From: a bacterium
GTDB taxonomy: Bacteria > Patescibacteriota > Minisyncoccia > Portnoybacterales > JAGGTM01
Length of the DNA stretch: 6,010 nucleotides
Direction of reading: 5' to 3'
Assembly: GCA_021163745.1 (NCBI GenBank)
Contig: JAGGTM010000040.1
Span: 1-6,010 of the forward strand
Every line of letters starts with the position of its first letter. Within the stretch, counting starts at the first letter, position 1. Below, piece after piece: positions 1-4,044 of this stretch. The notes below the pieces were generated by a model. It made no database searches, was not told where the DNA came from, and saw only the letters and a list, made by a program, of their open reading frames with translations. The position numbers were made by a program, and so were the translations under genes.

Positions 1-82
1 AAACTACGGCGGGGTGCTCAATTTTCTTACCAAAAATTCTGCGCTAAAAGCTTGAATTTTTGGAGAAAATTGGCATTGGCAT
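1..82 (+). repeat. Leader repeat, copy A (upstream of rplP)
   Basis: This segment is repeated at 1244-1326. The two copies differ by four substitutions (positions 29, 45, 48 and 49) and one T inserted after the hairpin. The repeat stops at the start codon: the last two shared bases are the A and T of the rplP ATG. It begins at the window edge with the AAACTACGGCGGGGT sequence that forms the right arm of an inverted repeat in the other copy, so the element probably extends left of the window. No gene end is visible here; it is presumably the rpsC-rplP spacer. Confidence 0.9.
20..71 (+). promoter_or_regulatory. Conserved hairpin in rplP leader
   Basis: AATTTTCT (20-27) pairs with AGAAAATT (64-71) and CCAAAAATTC (30-39) pairs with GAATTTTTGG (54-63). 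A two-base bulge (28-29) lies on the 5' side only. Inside, GCT (43-45) pairs with AGC (49-51) around an AAA loop. The hairpin ends 9 nt before the rplP ATG. The only Shine-Dalgarno-like GGAG (62-65) is buried in the 3' strand of the stem. A role in translation control or RNA processing is inferred; the hairpin itself is visible in the sequence and supported by compensatory change in copy B. Confidence 0.7.
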
Positions 83-485
83 GTTATTTCCTAAAAAAGT
101 AAAACATAGAAAATGGTTTAAGGGTAGATCTAAAGGAGAAGAAACTCGCGGAACCGAGCTATCATTTGGTTTTATTGGTTTAAAGTCGTTAGGCACGCGT
201 TGGCTCACTTCTCGTCAGATAGAGGCAGCGAGAAGAACAATTGTTGGGTACTTAAAGAGGGGAGGGAAGGTATGGATTAGGGTTTTCCCCGATAAACCAA
301 TTACCAAAAAAGGTGTAGAGGTTCCTATGGGAGGAGGAAAAGGAGATGTAGAGTATTATGCTTTTCCTATAAAACCAGGAAGGATAATTTTTGAAATAGA
401 TGGAGTGGAAGAAGAAAAGGCAAGAGAAGCATTAAGAAGGGCTAGTTACAAATTGCCTATTAAAACAAAAATTGTTACTAGATAA
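81..485 (+). CDS. rplP: 50S ribosomal protein L16
   Basis: L16 binds 23S rRNA near the A site and the peptidyl transferase centre of the large subunit. The 134-residue protein has the usual family length (E. coli about 136). It opens MLFPKKVKHRKWFKGRSKG and carries the family signatures LTSRQIEAARR (about 42-52), GKVWIRVFPDKPITKK (about 62-77), MGGGKGDVEYY and a C-terminal KLPIKTKIVTR. ATG 81 is chosen over the in-frame TTG at 60 because L16 proteins begin at this ML motif and the upstream codons belong to the leader repeat. One oddity: the residue aligned with E. coli Arg81, which is hydroxylated there, is Pro82 (EVPMGGGKG instead of AVRMGKGKG). rpmC follows after 6 bp, so the pair is surely co-transcribed. 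There is no free Shine-Dalgarno site. Confidence 0.97.
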   Translation: MLFPKKVKHRKWFKGRSKGEETRGTELSFGFIGLKSLGTRWLTSRQIEAARRTIVGYLKRGGKVWIRVFPDKPITKKGVEVPMGGGKGDVEYYAFPIKPGRIIFEIDGVEEEKAREALRRASYKLPIKTKIVTR

Positions 486-491
486 GAAAAT

Positions 492-710
492 ATGAAAGCA
501 AAAGAATTGAGACAAAAAACCATAAAAGAATTGCAGGAATTATTGCAGGAGAAAAGAAAGCGGCTGAGTCAGCTTAAATTTGATCTTAGCTTAAGGAAGT
601 TAAAAAATACAAGAGAAATAAGAGAGGTTAAAAAAGATATTGCGAGAGTGCTTACTATATTAAAAGTCAAAGACATAGAAGACAAAAACATTCGGAGCAA
701 ACAGGAGTAA
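492..710 (+). CDS. rpmC: 50S ribosomal protein L29
   Basis: L29 is a small helical-hairpin protein at the peptide exit tunnel on the large subunit, near the docking site for trigger factor and SRP. The 72-residue protein shows the family pattern: MKAKELRQKTIKELQELLQEKRKRLSQLKFDLSLRKLKNTREIREVKKDIARVLTILK, two long charged helices joined near residue 38 with the typical KDIARVLT segment at about 48-55. The last dozen or so residues form a charged tail slightly longer than in E. coli (63 aa). It starts 6 bp after the rplP stop, without a clear Shine-Dalgarno sequence. The next gene, rpsQ, is separated by an unusually long 110 bp. Confidence 0.95.
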   Translation: MKAKELRQKTIKELQELLQEKRKRLSQLKFDLSLRKLKNTREIREVKKDIARVLTILKVKDIEDKNIRSKQE

Positions 711-820
711 ATCTTTACATACAAAGAAGAGTTATTTTCCTCCGTTTCAGGAAGATTAATGTTGTTTTCGTAAGATGAAGAAATTGAGTTATATTGTCGT
801 CTTCATATTACATAAAATTT
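711..820 (+). other. rpmC-rpsQ spacer with two weak hairpins
   Basis: This 110-bp AT-rich spacer lies where bacterial operons usually have a few bases or an overlap. Two modest stem-loops can be drawn. TTCCT (737-741) pairs with AGGAA (749-753), extendable by a wobble and two A-T pairs. ATGAAGA (775-781) pairs with TCTTCAT (800-806), extendable past a mismatch by TAA/TTA. Neither has a following T-run, and I see no convincing promoter or coding potential. It is not related by eye to the leader repeat. Confidence 0.35.
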
Positions 821-1111
821 ATGGCGAAAAATAACAATCAGAAAAAAACAAAAAATAACAATCAGAAAAAAACAAGAGGTAGAATTTTTAAAGGTATAGT
901 GGTGTCCGACAAGATGGATAAAACTGTAGTAGTGGAGGTAACTAAAATTAAGGAGCATCCGAAGTACAAAAAAAGATACAAAGTAAAGAAAAAATACAAA
1001 GCGCATGATAAAAAAAACCAATACAAAATAGGAGATAAAGTTATTATTCAAGAAACCAGGCCAATTTCCAAACACAAAAAATGGAAAGTAATAGGTTTAG
1101 TGGAGTCCTAA
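821..1111 (+). CDS. rpsQ: 30S ribosomal protein S17
   Basis: S17 is a primary-binding protein of the small subunit that contacts 16S rRNA in the 5' and central domains. The 96-residue protein has an OB-fold core from about residue 20: GIVVSDKMDKTVVVEV (25-40), KIKEHPKYKKRY (42-53), AHD (61-63), IGDKVIIQETRPISKHKKW (70-88). ATG 821 is preferred to the in-frame TTG at 794 because the latter adds residues unlike the family and 821 is the first ATG. The N-terminus before the core is an extension of two identical octapeptides KNNNQKKT (3-10 and 11-18), encoded by a perfect 24-bp tandem repeat. The extension is basic and probably disordered. No Shine-Dalgarno sequence is visible. Confidence 0.95.
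   Translation: MAKNNNQKKTKNNNQKKTRGRIFKGIVVSDKMDKTVVVEVTKIKEHPKYKKRYKVKKKYKAHDKKNQYKIGDKVIIQETRPISKHKKWKVIGLVES
827..874 (+). repeat. Perfect 24-bp tandem duplication inside rpsQ
   Basis: Units 827-850 and 851-874 are identical base for base and keep the reading frame, giving KNNNQKKT twice. Identity at third codon positions points to recent duplication, probably by slippage in A-rich sequence, or an expandable microsatellite-like tract. Confidence 0.95.
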
Positions 1112-1130
1112 TTTTTGTGATTTCTTAGAT

Positions 1131-1258
1131 ACCCCGCCGTAGTTTTGCGATAGAATGCGAGAATTTATACCTAATTGAGAATTATTACAGATTTCTCTAG
1201 CGAAACAGTCCGGAGGACTGTTTCGCCAAGTATTTGTGTCGCAAAACTACGGCGGGGT
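1131..1258. repeat. 20-bp perfect inverted repeat with 88-nt interior
   Basis: The left arm 1131-1150 (ACCCCGCCGTAGTTTTGCGA) is the exact reverse complement of 1239-1258. The arms are far more GC-rich than the surroundings. The interior holds a second hairpin at 1200-1226. The right arm continues directly into leader copy B, and its last 15 bases are also at 1-15. In RNA the arms could close a multi-branched domain ahead of rplN. No flanking target-site duplication is visible. Confidence 0.9.
1200..1226. repeat. 12-bp perfect hairpin, GGA loop
   Basis: GCGAAACAGTCC (1200-1211) pairs with GGACTGTTTCGC (1215-1226) around a three-base loop GGA. It sits inside the 20-bp inverted repeat between rpsQ and rplN. 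The following bases (CAAGTATTTG) contain no T-run, so it does not look like an intrinsic terminator. It resembles a REP-type palindromic unit. Confidence 0.85.
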
Positions 1259-1326
1259 GCTCAATTTTCTTGCCAAAAATTCTGCGCCAAGGGCTTGAAT
1301 TTTTGGAGAAAATTTGGCATTGGCAT
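1244..1326 (+). repeat. Leader repeat, copy B (upstream of rplN)
   Basis: This is the second copy of the element at 1-82, 83 nt here because of one extra T at 1313-1315. It ends immediately before the rplN ATG at 1327. The homology continues leftward into the arm of the inverted repeat. An open frame runs through this copy into rplN, but it is not taken as coding because the family start is at 1327. Confidence 0.9.
1263..1314 (+). promoter_or_regulatory. Conserved hairpin in rplN leader
   Basis: AATTTTCT (1263-1270) pairs with AGAAAATT (1307-1314) and CCAAAAATTC (1273-1282) pairs with GAATTTTTGG (1297-1306), with bulge TG at 1271-1272. An inner GCC (1286-1288) pairs with GGC (1292-1294). Compared with the rplP leader, the third inner pair changed from T-A to C-G, a compensatory double change. 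The hairpin ends 12 nt before the rplN ATG and again buries a GGAG (1305-1308). Confidence 0.7.
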
Positions 1327-1692
1327 ATGATACAAAAAGGTACAAAATTGAAAGTAGCAGATAATACAGGTGCAAAAATAGTGCAGTGCATTACTGTTTT
1401 AGGCGGAACAAAAAGGAGATACGCAGAGATAGGTGATATTATTGTAGCGTCAGTTAAAGAAGCAGAGCCAAGAAAATCAGTAAAAAAGAAAGATGTGGTA
1501 AGATGTGTAATAGTTAGACAAAGAAAAGCGTTTCGCAGGAAAGACGGTTCTTATATTCGTTTTGATGATAATGCTTGTGTGATTTTAGACGGAATGAATC
1601 CCAAGGGGACCAGAATTTTTGGCCCCGTGCCTCGTGAGTTAAAAGAAAGAGGATTTGACAAGATAGTTACCCTTGCACCAGAAGTTTTGTGA
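1327..1692 (+). CDS. rplN: 50S ribosomal protein L14
   Basis: L14 is a five-stranded beta-barrel protein on the large-subunit interface. It contacts 16S rRNA in the intersubunit bridge region and is the binding site of the silencing factor RsfS in other bacteria. The 121-residue protein matches the family end to end: MIQKGTKLKVADNTGAK, VLGGTKRRYAEIGDIIVASVKEA, VVRCVIVRQRKAFRRKDGSYIRFDDNACVI, GTRIFGPVPREL and the terminal KIVTLAPEVL. ATG 1327 gives the family N-terminus (MIQ). In E. coli this gene opens the separate spc operon; here a 215-bp structured spacer precedes it. It ends in TGA, evidence that TGA is a stop in this genome. Confidence 0.97.
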   Translation: MIQKGTKLKVADNTGAKIVQCITVLGGTKRRYAEIGDIIVASVKEAEPRKSVKKKDVVRCVIVRQRKAFRRKDGSYIRFDDNACVILDGMNPKGTRIFGPVPRELKERGFDKIVTLAPEVL

Positions 1693-1693
1693 A

Positions 1694-1774
1694 TCACTAA
1701 TTTTCGCTAATAATTCGCTAATTTGCGCGAATAGTATTAGTGTATATTGGCGCTAAATTAGCGTAAATTAGTGA
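1694..1774. repeat. 81-nt imperfect palindrome filling the rplN-rplX spacer
   Basis: The sequence folds symmetrically about position 1734. TCACTAATTT (1694-1703) pairs with 1765-1774. After a T-T mismatch, CGCTAAT (1705-1711) pairs with 1757-1763. After a 4x4 internal loop, CGCTAAT (1716-1722) pairs with 1746-1752 with one wobble. Shorter helices continue to a three-base loop at 1733-1735. It starts 2 nt after the rplN stop and ends 7 nt before rplX. There is no T-run after it. It contains several ATTAGCG/CGCTAAT motifs also found in later spacers. Confidence 0.8.
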
Positions 1775-1781
1775 ATAGATT

Positions 1782-2087
1782 ATGAAAATCAAGAAAGGAG
1801 ATACAGTTTTAATAATAACGGGAAAATATAAAGGCAGAAAAGGGAAGGTAATTCAAGTCCATCCGAAATTGGGAAGAATTACTGTTGAGGGTATTAATTT
1901 GGCAAAAAAACACCAGAAACCGAAGAGAGAAGGCGAAAAAGGTCAGATTGTTGAAATTCCTAAGCCCATTGATGTTTCTAATGCGAAATTAATTTGTCCT
2001 AAGTGCAGGAAAGCAACTAGAGTTGGTTATAGGGTTGTTGAGGGGATAAAATATAGGATTTGCAAAAAGTGTAATCAGGAGATATAA
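1782..2087 (+). CDS. rplX: 50S ribosomal protein L24 (four-cysteine type)
   Basis: L24 is an early large-subunit assembly initiator that later lines the peptide exit tunnel. The 101-residue protein has an N-terminal KOW/SH3-like domain (KIKKGDTVLIITGKYKGRKGKVIQV, about 2-26), the conserved EGINLAKKHQKP segment (36-47) and the family-typical IVEIPKPIDVSNAKLICPKC. Cys72, Cys75, Cys94 and Cys97 form two CxxC pairs consistent with a zinc ribbon, found in many but not all bacterial L24 proteins. It lies 89 bp after rplN, across the long palindrome, and 23 bp before rplE. No Shine-Dalgarno sequence is seen in the 7 nt between the palindrome and the ATG. Confidence 0.96.
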   Translation: MKIKKGDTVLIITGKYKGRKGKVIQVHPKLGRITVEGINLAKKHQKPKREGEKGQIVEIPKPIDVSNAKLICPKCRKATRVGYRVVEGIKYRICKKCNQEI

Positions 2088-2110
2088 GATTTTTAATTTT
2101 ATATTTTATT

Positions 2111-2659
2111 ATGTTAAGATTAAAAGAAAAATACCAAAAGGAAGTAGTTCCAGCAATGAAGGAAAAATTCGGATACCGAAATGATTTGGCTGTGCCCAAG
2201 ATAGAAAAAGTAGTAGTTAATACAGGGATTGGTAAGGCATTGAAGGACTCAAAAATAAGAGAGGAAATCGAGAAAGACCTGAGTTTGATTACGGGGCAAA
2301 AACCTAAACACACACCCGCGAAAAAGGCAATTTCCGGATTTAAAATAAGAAAAGGAATGATAGTTGGATTAAAAGTAACCTTGAGAAGGGAAAGGATGTA
2401 TGATTTTCTGGATAGATTAATTCATATTGCCTTGCCTCGCTCAAGAGATTTTAGGGGAATCCCTGAAAGATGCGTAGATGAGTATGGTAATTTGAATATA
2501 GGGATAAAAGAGCAAATTATTTTTCCAGAAATATCTGCGGAAAGTACAAGAAATATATTTGGATTAGAGATTTCTGTAGTTACTACTTGCAAAACTCATA
2601 AAGAAGGAGTAGAGTTATTTAAACTATTAGGGTTTCCGTTGAGGACTTCTCGCGAATAG
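2111..2659 (+). CDS. rplE: 50S ribosomal protein L5
   Basis: L5 binds 5S rRNA and helps place it in the central protuberance of the large subunit, contacting S13 and P-site tRNA. The 182-residue protein has the usual length (about 179). Visible signatures are the N-terminal LKEKYQKEVVPAMKEKFGY, VPKIEKVVVNTGIG (about 28-41), ITGQKPKHTPAKKAISGFKIRKGMIVGLKVTLR (about 60-92), and the RDFRGIPERCVDEYGNLNIGIKEQIIFPEI block, ending LLGFPLRTSRE. The 23-bp spacer from rplX is pure AT-rich sequence with no evident hairpin, unlike the S8 repressor site at this junction in E. coli. The last codons (TCT CGC GAA TAG) form the first unit of the periodic TCGCGAAT array that fills the next spacer. Confidence 0.97.
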   Translation: MLRLKEKYQKEVVPAMKEKFGYRNDLAVPKIEKVVVNTGIGKALKDSKIREEIEKDLSLITGQKPKHTPAKKAISGFKIRKGMIVGLKVTLRRERMYDFLDRLIHIALPRSRDFRGIPERCVDEYGNLNIGIKEQIIFPEISAESTRNIFGLEISVVTTCKTHKEGVELFKLLGFPLRTSRE

Positions 2660-2715
2660 ATTTGCGAATAAACTCGCGAATTGAATCGCGAATTATTCGC
2701 GAAGGATTAGCGAAA
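2650..2715. repeat. Periodic TCGCGAAT array (11-12-bp spacing)
   Basis: Octamers start at 2650 (TCGCGAAT), 2662 (TTGCGAAT), 2674 (TCGCGAAT), 2686 (TCGCGAAT), 2697 (TCGCGAAG) and 2708 (TAGCGAAA). The first four are exactly 12 bp apart and the last two 11 bp, while the four-base linkers (AGAT, AAAC, TGAA) differ. The first unit overlaps the end of rplE. The TCGCGA core is self-complementary, so adjacent units can pair; the clearest hairpin is 2686-2692 with 2696-2702 around TTA. Confidence 0.85.
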
Positions 2716-2732
2716 TCATATACAGCAAAATC

Positions 2733-2918
2733 ATGCCTAGAAAATCATTAATTGTAAAAGCGCAAAAAAAACCTAAGTTTTCTACCCGAAAAGTAAATCG
2801 GTGTTTTAGGTGTGGAAGAAAAAGAGGGTATATGAGGAAATTTGGTTTATGCAGAATATGTTTTAGAGAATTGGCAAATAGAGGAGAAATTCCAGGAATA
2901 AAAAAATCTTCATGGTAA
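2733..2918 (+). CDS. rpsN: 30S ribosomal protein S14, zinc-binding short type
   Basis: S14 sits in the head of the small subunit and is needed for late 30S assembly. At 61 residues this is the short, zinc-dependent form (often called rpsZ or type Z), not the roughly 100-residue cysteine-free form. The zinc ligands are visible: Cys24 and Cys27 (CFRC), Cys40 and Cys43 (CRIC). The protein ends with the family motif FRELANRGEIPGIKKSSW. It is the only S14 in the window and sits at its normal place after rplE. The 73-bp spacer before it carries the periodic motif array; no Shine-Dalgarno sequence precedes the ATG. Confidence 0.97.
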   Translation: MPRKSLIVKAQKKPKFSTRKVNRCFRCGRKRGYMRKFGLCRICFRELANRGEIPGIKKSSW

Positions 2919-2948
2919 ATTAGCGCTTCCATTAGCGCAAATTAGTGA
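2919..2948. repeat. ATTAGCGC direct repeats between rpsN and rpsH
   Basis: ATTAGCGC occurs at 2919-2926 and 2931-2938 (12 bp apart), followed by ATTAGTGA at 2941-2948. The spacer is only 34 bp, so the motifs occupy nearly all of it. The same heptamers, in either orientation, occur in the rplN-rplX palindrome, and related CGCGAAT units occur before rpsN and before rplR. Confidence 0.7.
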
Positions 2949-2952
2949 CATT

Positions 2953-3336
2953 ATGGATACAATAGGTGATATGCTAATAAGAATCAAAAATGCTTACGCT
3001 GTAGGAAAGGAAACAGTGGAGGTTCCCTATTCTAAGTTTAAACTTAATTTAGCAAAAATTTTAGAAAAGGAAGGATATATTGGAGAAATTATGACCCAAG
3101 GAAGAAAAGCGAGGAAGGTTATAAGAATCAAACTAAAATACAGAAACAAAATTCCCGCAGTAAAAGGATGCAAGAGAATAAGCAAACCGGGAAGGAGAAT
3201 ATATGTAAAAAAGGATGAAATTCCAAAACCAAAATATAACGGCAGAGTAATTATTTCTACGCCTTACGGTTTGGTAACCGATATAGAAGCAAGAAAGAAA
3301 AAATTGGGAGGGGAGGTAATCTGTCAGATTTGGTGA
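2953..3336 (+). CDS. rpsH: 30S ribosomal protein S8
   Basis: S8 is a primary 16S rRNA-binding protein of the central domain and, in E. coli, the translational repressor of the spc operon. The 127-residue protein has the N-terminal DTIGDMLIRIKNAYAVGKETVEVPYSKFKLNLAKILEKEGYI helical region (about 2-43), a basic middle segment (KGCKRISKPGRRIYVKKDEIPK, about 71-92) and the conserved C-terminal RNA-binding block VIISTPYGLVTDIEARKKKLGGEVIC (about 99-124). It ends in a tryptophan rather than the more usual small residue. The ATG gives the family start, slightly shorter than E. coli. The stop is TGA. rplF follows after 74 bp. Confidence 0.97.
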   Translation: MDTIGDMLIRIKNAYAVGKETVEVPYSKFKLNLAKILEKEGYIGEIMTQGRKARKVIRIKLKYRNKIPAVKGCKRISKPGRRIYVKKDEIPKPKYNGRVIISTPYGLVTDIEARKKKLGGEVICQIW

Positions 3337-3410
3337 TTTGTTTTCTTGTTACCAAGACAATTAAGTGGTTATTTGTCAAGATTTTTGTTTAAATAAGATA
3401 TTATTATACT
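3337..3410 (+). other. rpsH-rplF spacer, weak stem before T-rich run
   Basis: This 74-bp AT-rich spacer has short pairings (CTTG 3345-3348 with CAAG 3377-3380, ACCA 3351-3354 with TGGT 3366-3369, or GACAA 3356-3360 with TTGTC 3373-3377) followed by ATTTTTGTTT (3381-3390). It could be a weak pause or attenuator, but the stems are short, AT-rich and mutually exclusive in part. It lacks the CGCGAAT/ATTAGCG motifs of other spacers. Confidence 0.3.
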
Positions 3411-3953
3411 ATGTCGAGAGTGGGTAAACAACCAATAAAAATACCAGATAAAGTAGAAGTGAAGTTAGATGGCGAAAGCATTGTAATAAAGGGCCCAAAA
3501 GGTCAGTTGAGTTATAATTTGCCAGAAGAGATTGGAATAGAGATAAAAGATAAAGTTATTAGGGTTTTTCCGAAAAAACACAGAAAAAGAACACCTGCTT
3601 TGTGGGGATTGGTAAATAGGTTGATTTTCAATATGATTCACGGGGTAACCGAGGGATATCAGAAGAAGCTGGAGATTCAAGGAGTAGGATATAGAGCAGA
3701 ATTGAAAGGAAAAGATCTAATTCTCAACTTAGGATTCTCTCATCCTATTACTATATCTCCTCCTCCCGGGATTGAACTTAAGGCAGAGAAAAATATTATT
3801 ACAGTGGAGGGGATAGATAAACAGTTAGTAGGACAAGTTGCTGCAGATATAAGATCAAAAAGGAAGCCAGATGCTTATAAGGGAAAAGGAATTAGATATT
3901 TTGGTGAGAGAATTAAATTAAAGCCGGGGAAAAAGGCAGCAACAACAGAGTAA
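3411..3953 (+). CDS. rplF: 50S ribosomal protein L6
   Basis: L6 binds 23S rRNA helix 97 near the sarcin-ricin loop and the factor-binding site of the large subunit. The 180-residue protein has the usual length (E. coli 177) and two tandem L6 folds. The first has MSRVGKQPIKIPDKVEV and the IVIKGPKGQLSYNLP strand pair (24-38). The second opens GVTEGYQKKLEIQGVGYRAELKGKDLILNLGFSHPI (78-113) and has VEGIDKQLVGQVAADIRSKRKPDAYKGKGIRYFGE (132-166), the family's rRNA-binding signature. It ends in a basic tail KLKPGKKAATTE. There is no recognisable Shine-Dalgarno sequence. The 91-bp spacer to rplR holds a hairpin. Confidence 0.97.
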   Translation: MSRVGKQPIKIPDKVEVKLDGESIVIKGPKGQLSYNLPEEIGIEIKDKVIRVFPKKHRKRTPALWGLVNRLIFNMIHGVTEGYQKKLEIQGVGYRAELKGKDLILNLGFSHPITISPPPGIELKAEKNIITVEGIDKQLVGQVAADIRSKRKPDAYKGKGIRYFGERIKLKPGKKAATTE

Positions 3954-3972
3954 ATTAATACCAACCGCGAAT

Positions 3973-4014
3973 TTTACCTCATACCACAGTTGTGAAGTTG
4001 CGGCGTGAGGTAAA
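3973..4014. repeat. 42-nt hairpin with GTGA loop between rplF and rplR
   Basis: TTTACCTCA (3973-3981) pairs with TGAGGTAAA (4006-4014). The helix continues inward with a T-G wobble, CC/GG, CA/TG and two further wobbles interrupted by two A-C mismatches, closing on GTGA (3992-3995), a GNRA-type tetraloop in RNA. No T-run follows, so it is not a typical terminator. A CCGCGAAT unit (3965-3972) lies just before it. Confidence 0.7.
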
Positions 4015-4044
4015 CACATAATAGAAGGTTAAATTAATAAATAT

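Noticed and set aside
60..80. TTG start adding seven residues to L16
   Set aside because: The residues MEKIGIG come from the leader repeat; the family start ML is at the ATG at 81.
794..820. TTG start adding nine residues to S17
   Set aside because: The added residues have no family match and the first ATG is at 821.
1145..1171. Promoter in the rpsQ-rplN spacer (TTGCGA with TATACC)
   Set aside because: The spacing is 15 bp and both boxes are poor matches; the -35 candidate is part of the inverted repeat arm.
1131..1258. Simple MITE bounded by 20-bp terminal inverted repeats
   Set aside because: Homology between copies continues beyond the right arm to the start codon and no target-site duplication is visible, so these arms are not clear element ends.
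1234..1326. In-frame upstream extension of rplN by 31 codons from a TTG
   Set aside because: L14 proteins begin MIQ, encoded at 1327. The extension is translated leader repeat, and the same repeat before rplP lies in a different frame relative to its gene.
2650..2715. CRISPR array or replication-origin iterons
   Set aside because: Units are 8 bp with 3-4 bp linkers, far too short for CRISPR. No replication gene or AT-rich unwinding context marks an origin, and the array sits inside a ribosomal operon.
1690..3336. Recoded TGA (genetic code 25) as in some CPR lineages
   Set aside because: rplN and rpsH both end at TGA exactly where the family C-termini end, so TGA is a stop here.
3373..3410. 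Sigma-70-like promoter before rplF (TTGTCA with TATTAT)
   Set aside because: The spacer is 20 bp, too long, and AT-rich DNA gives such matches by chance.
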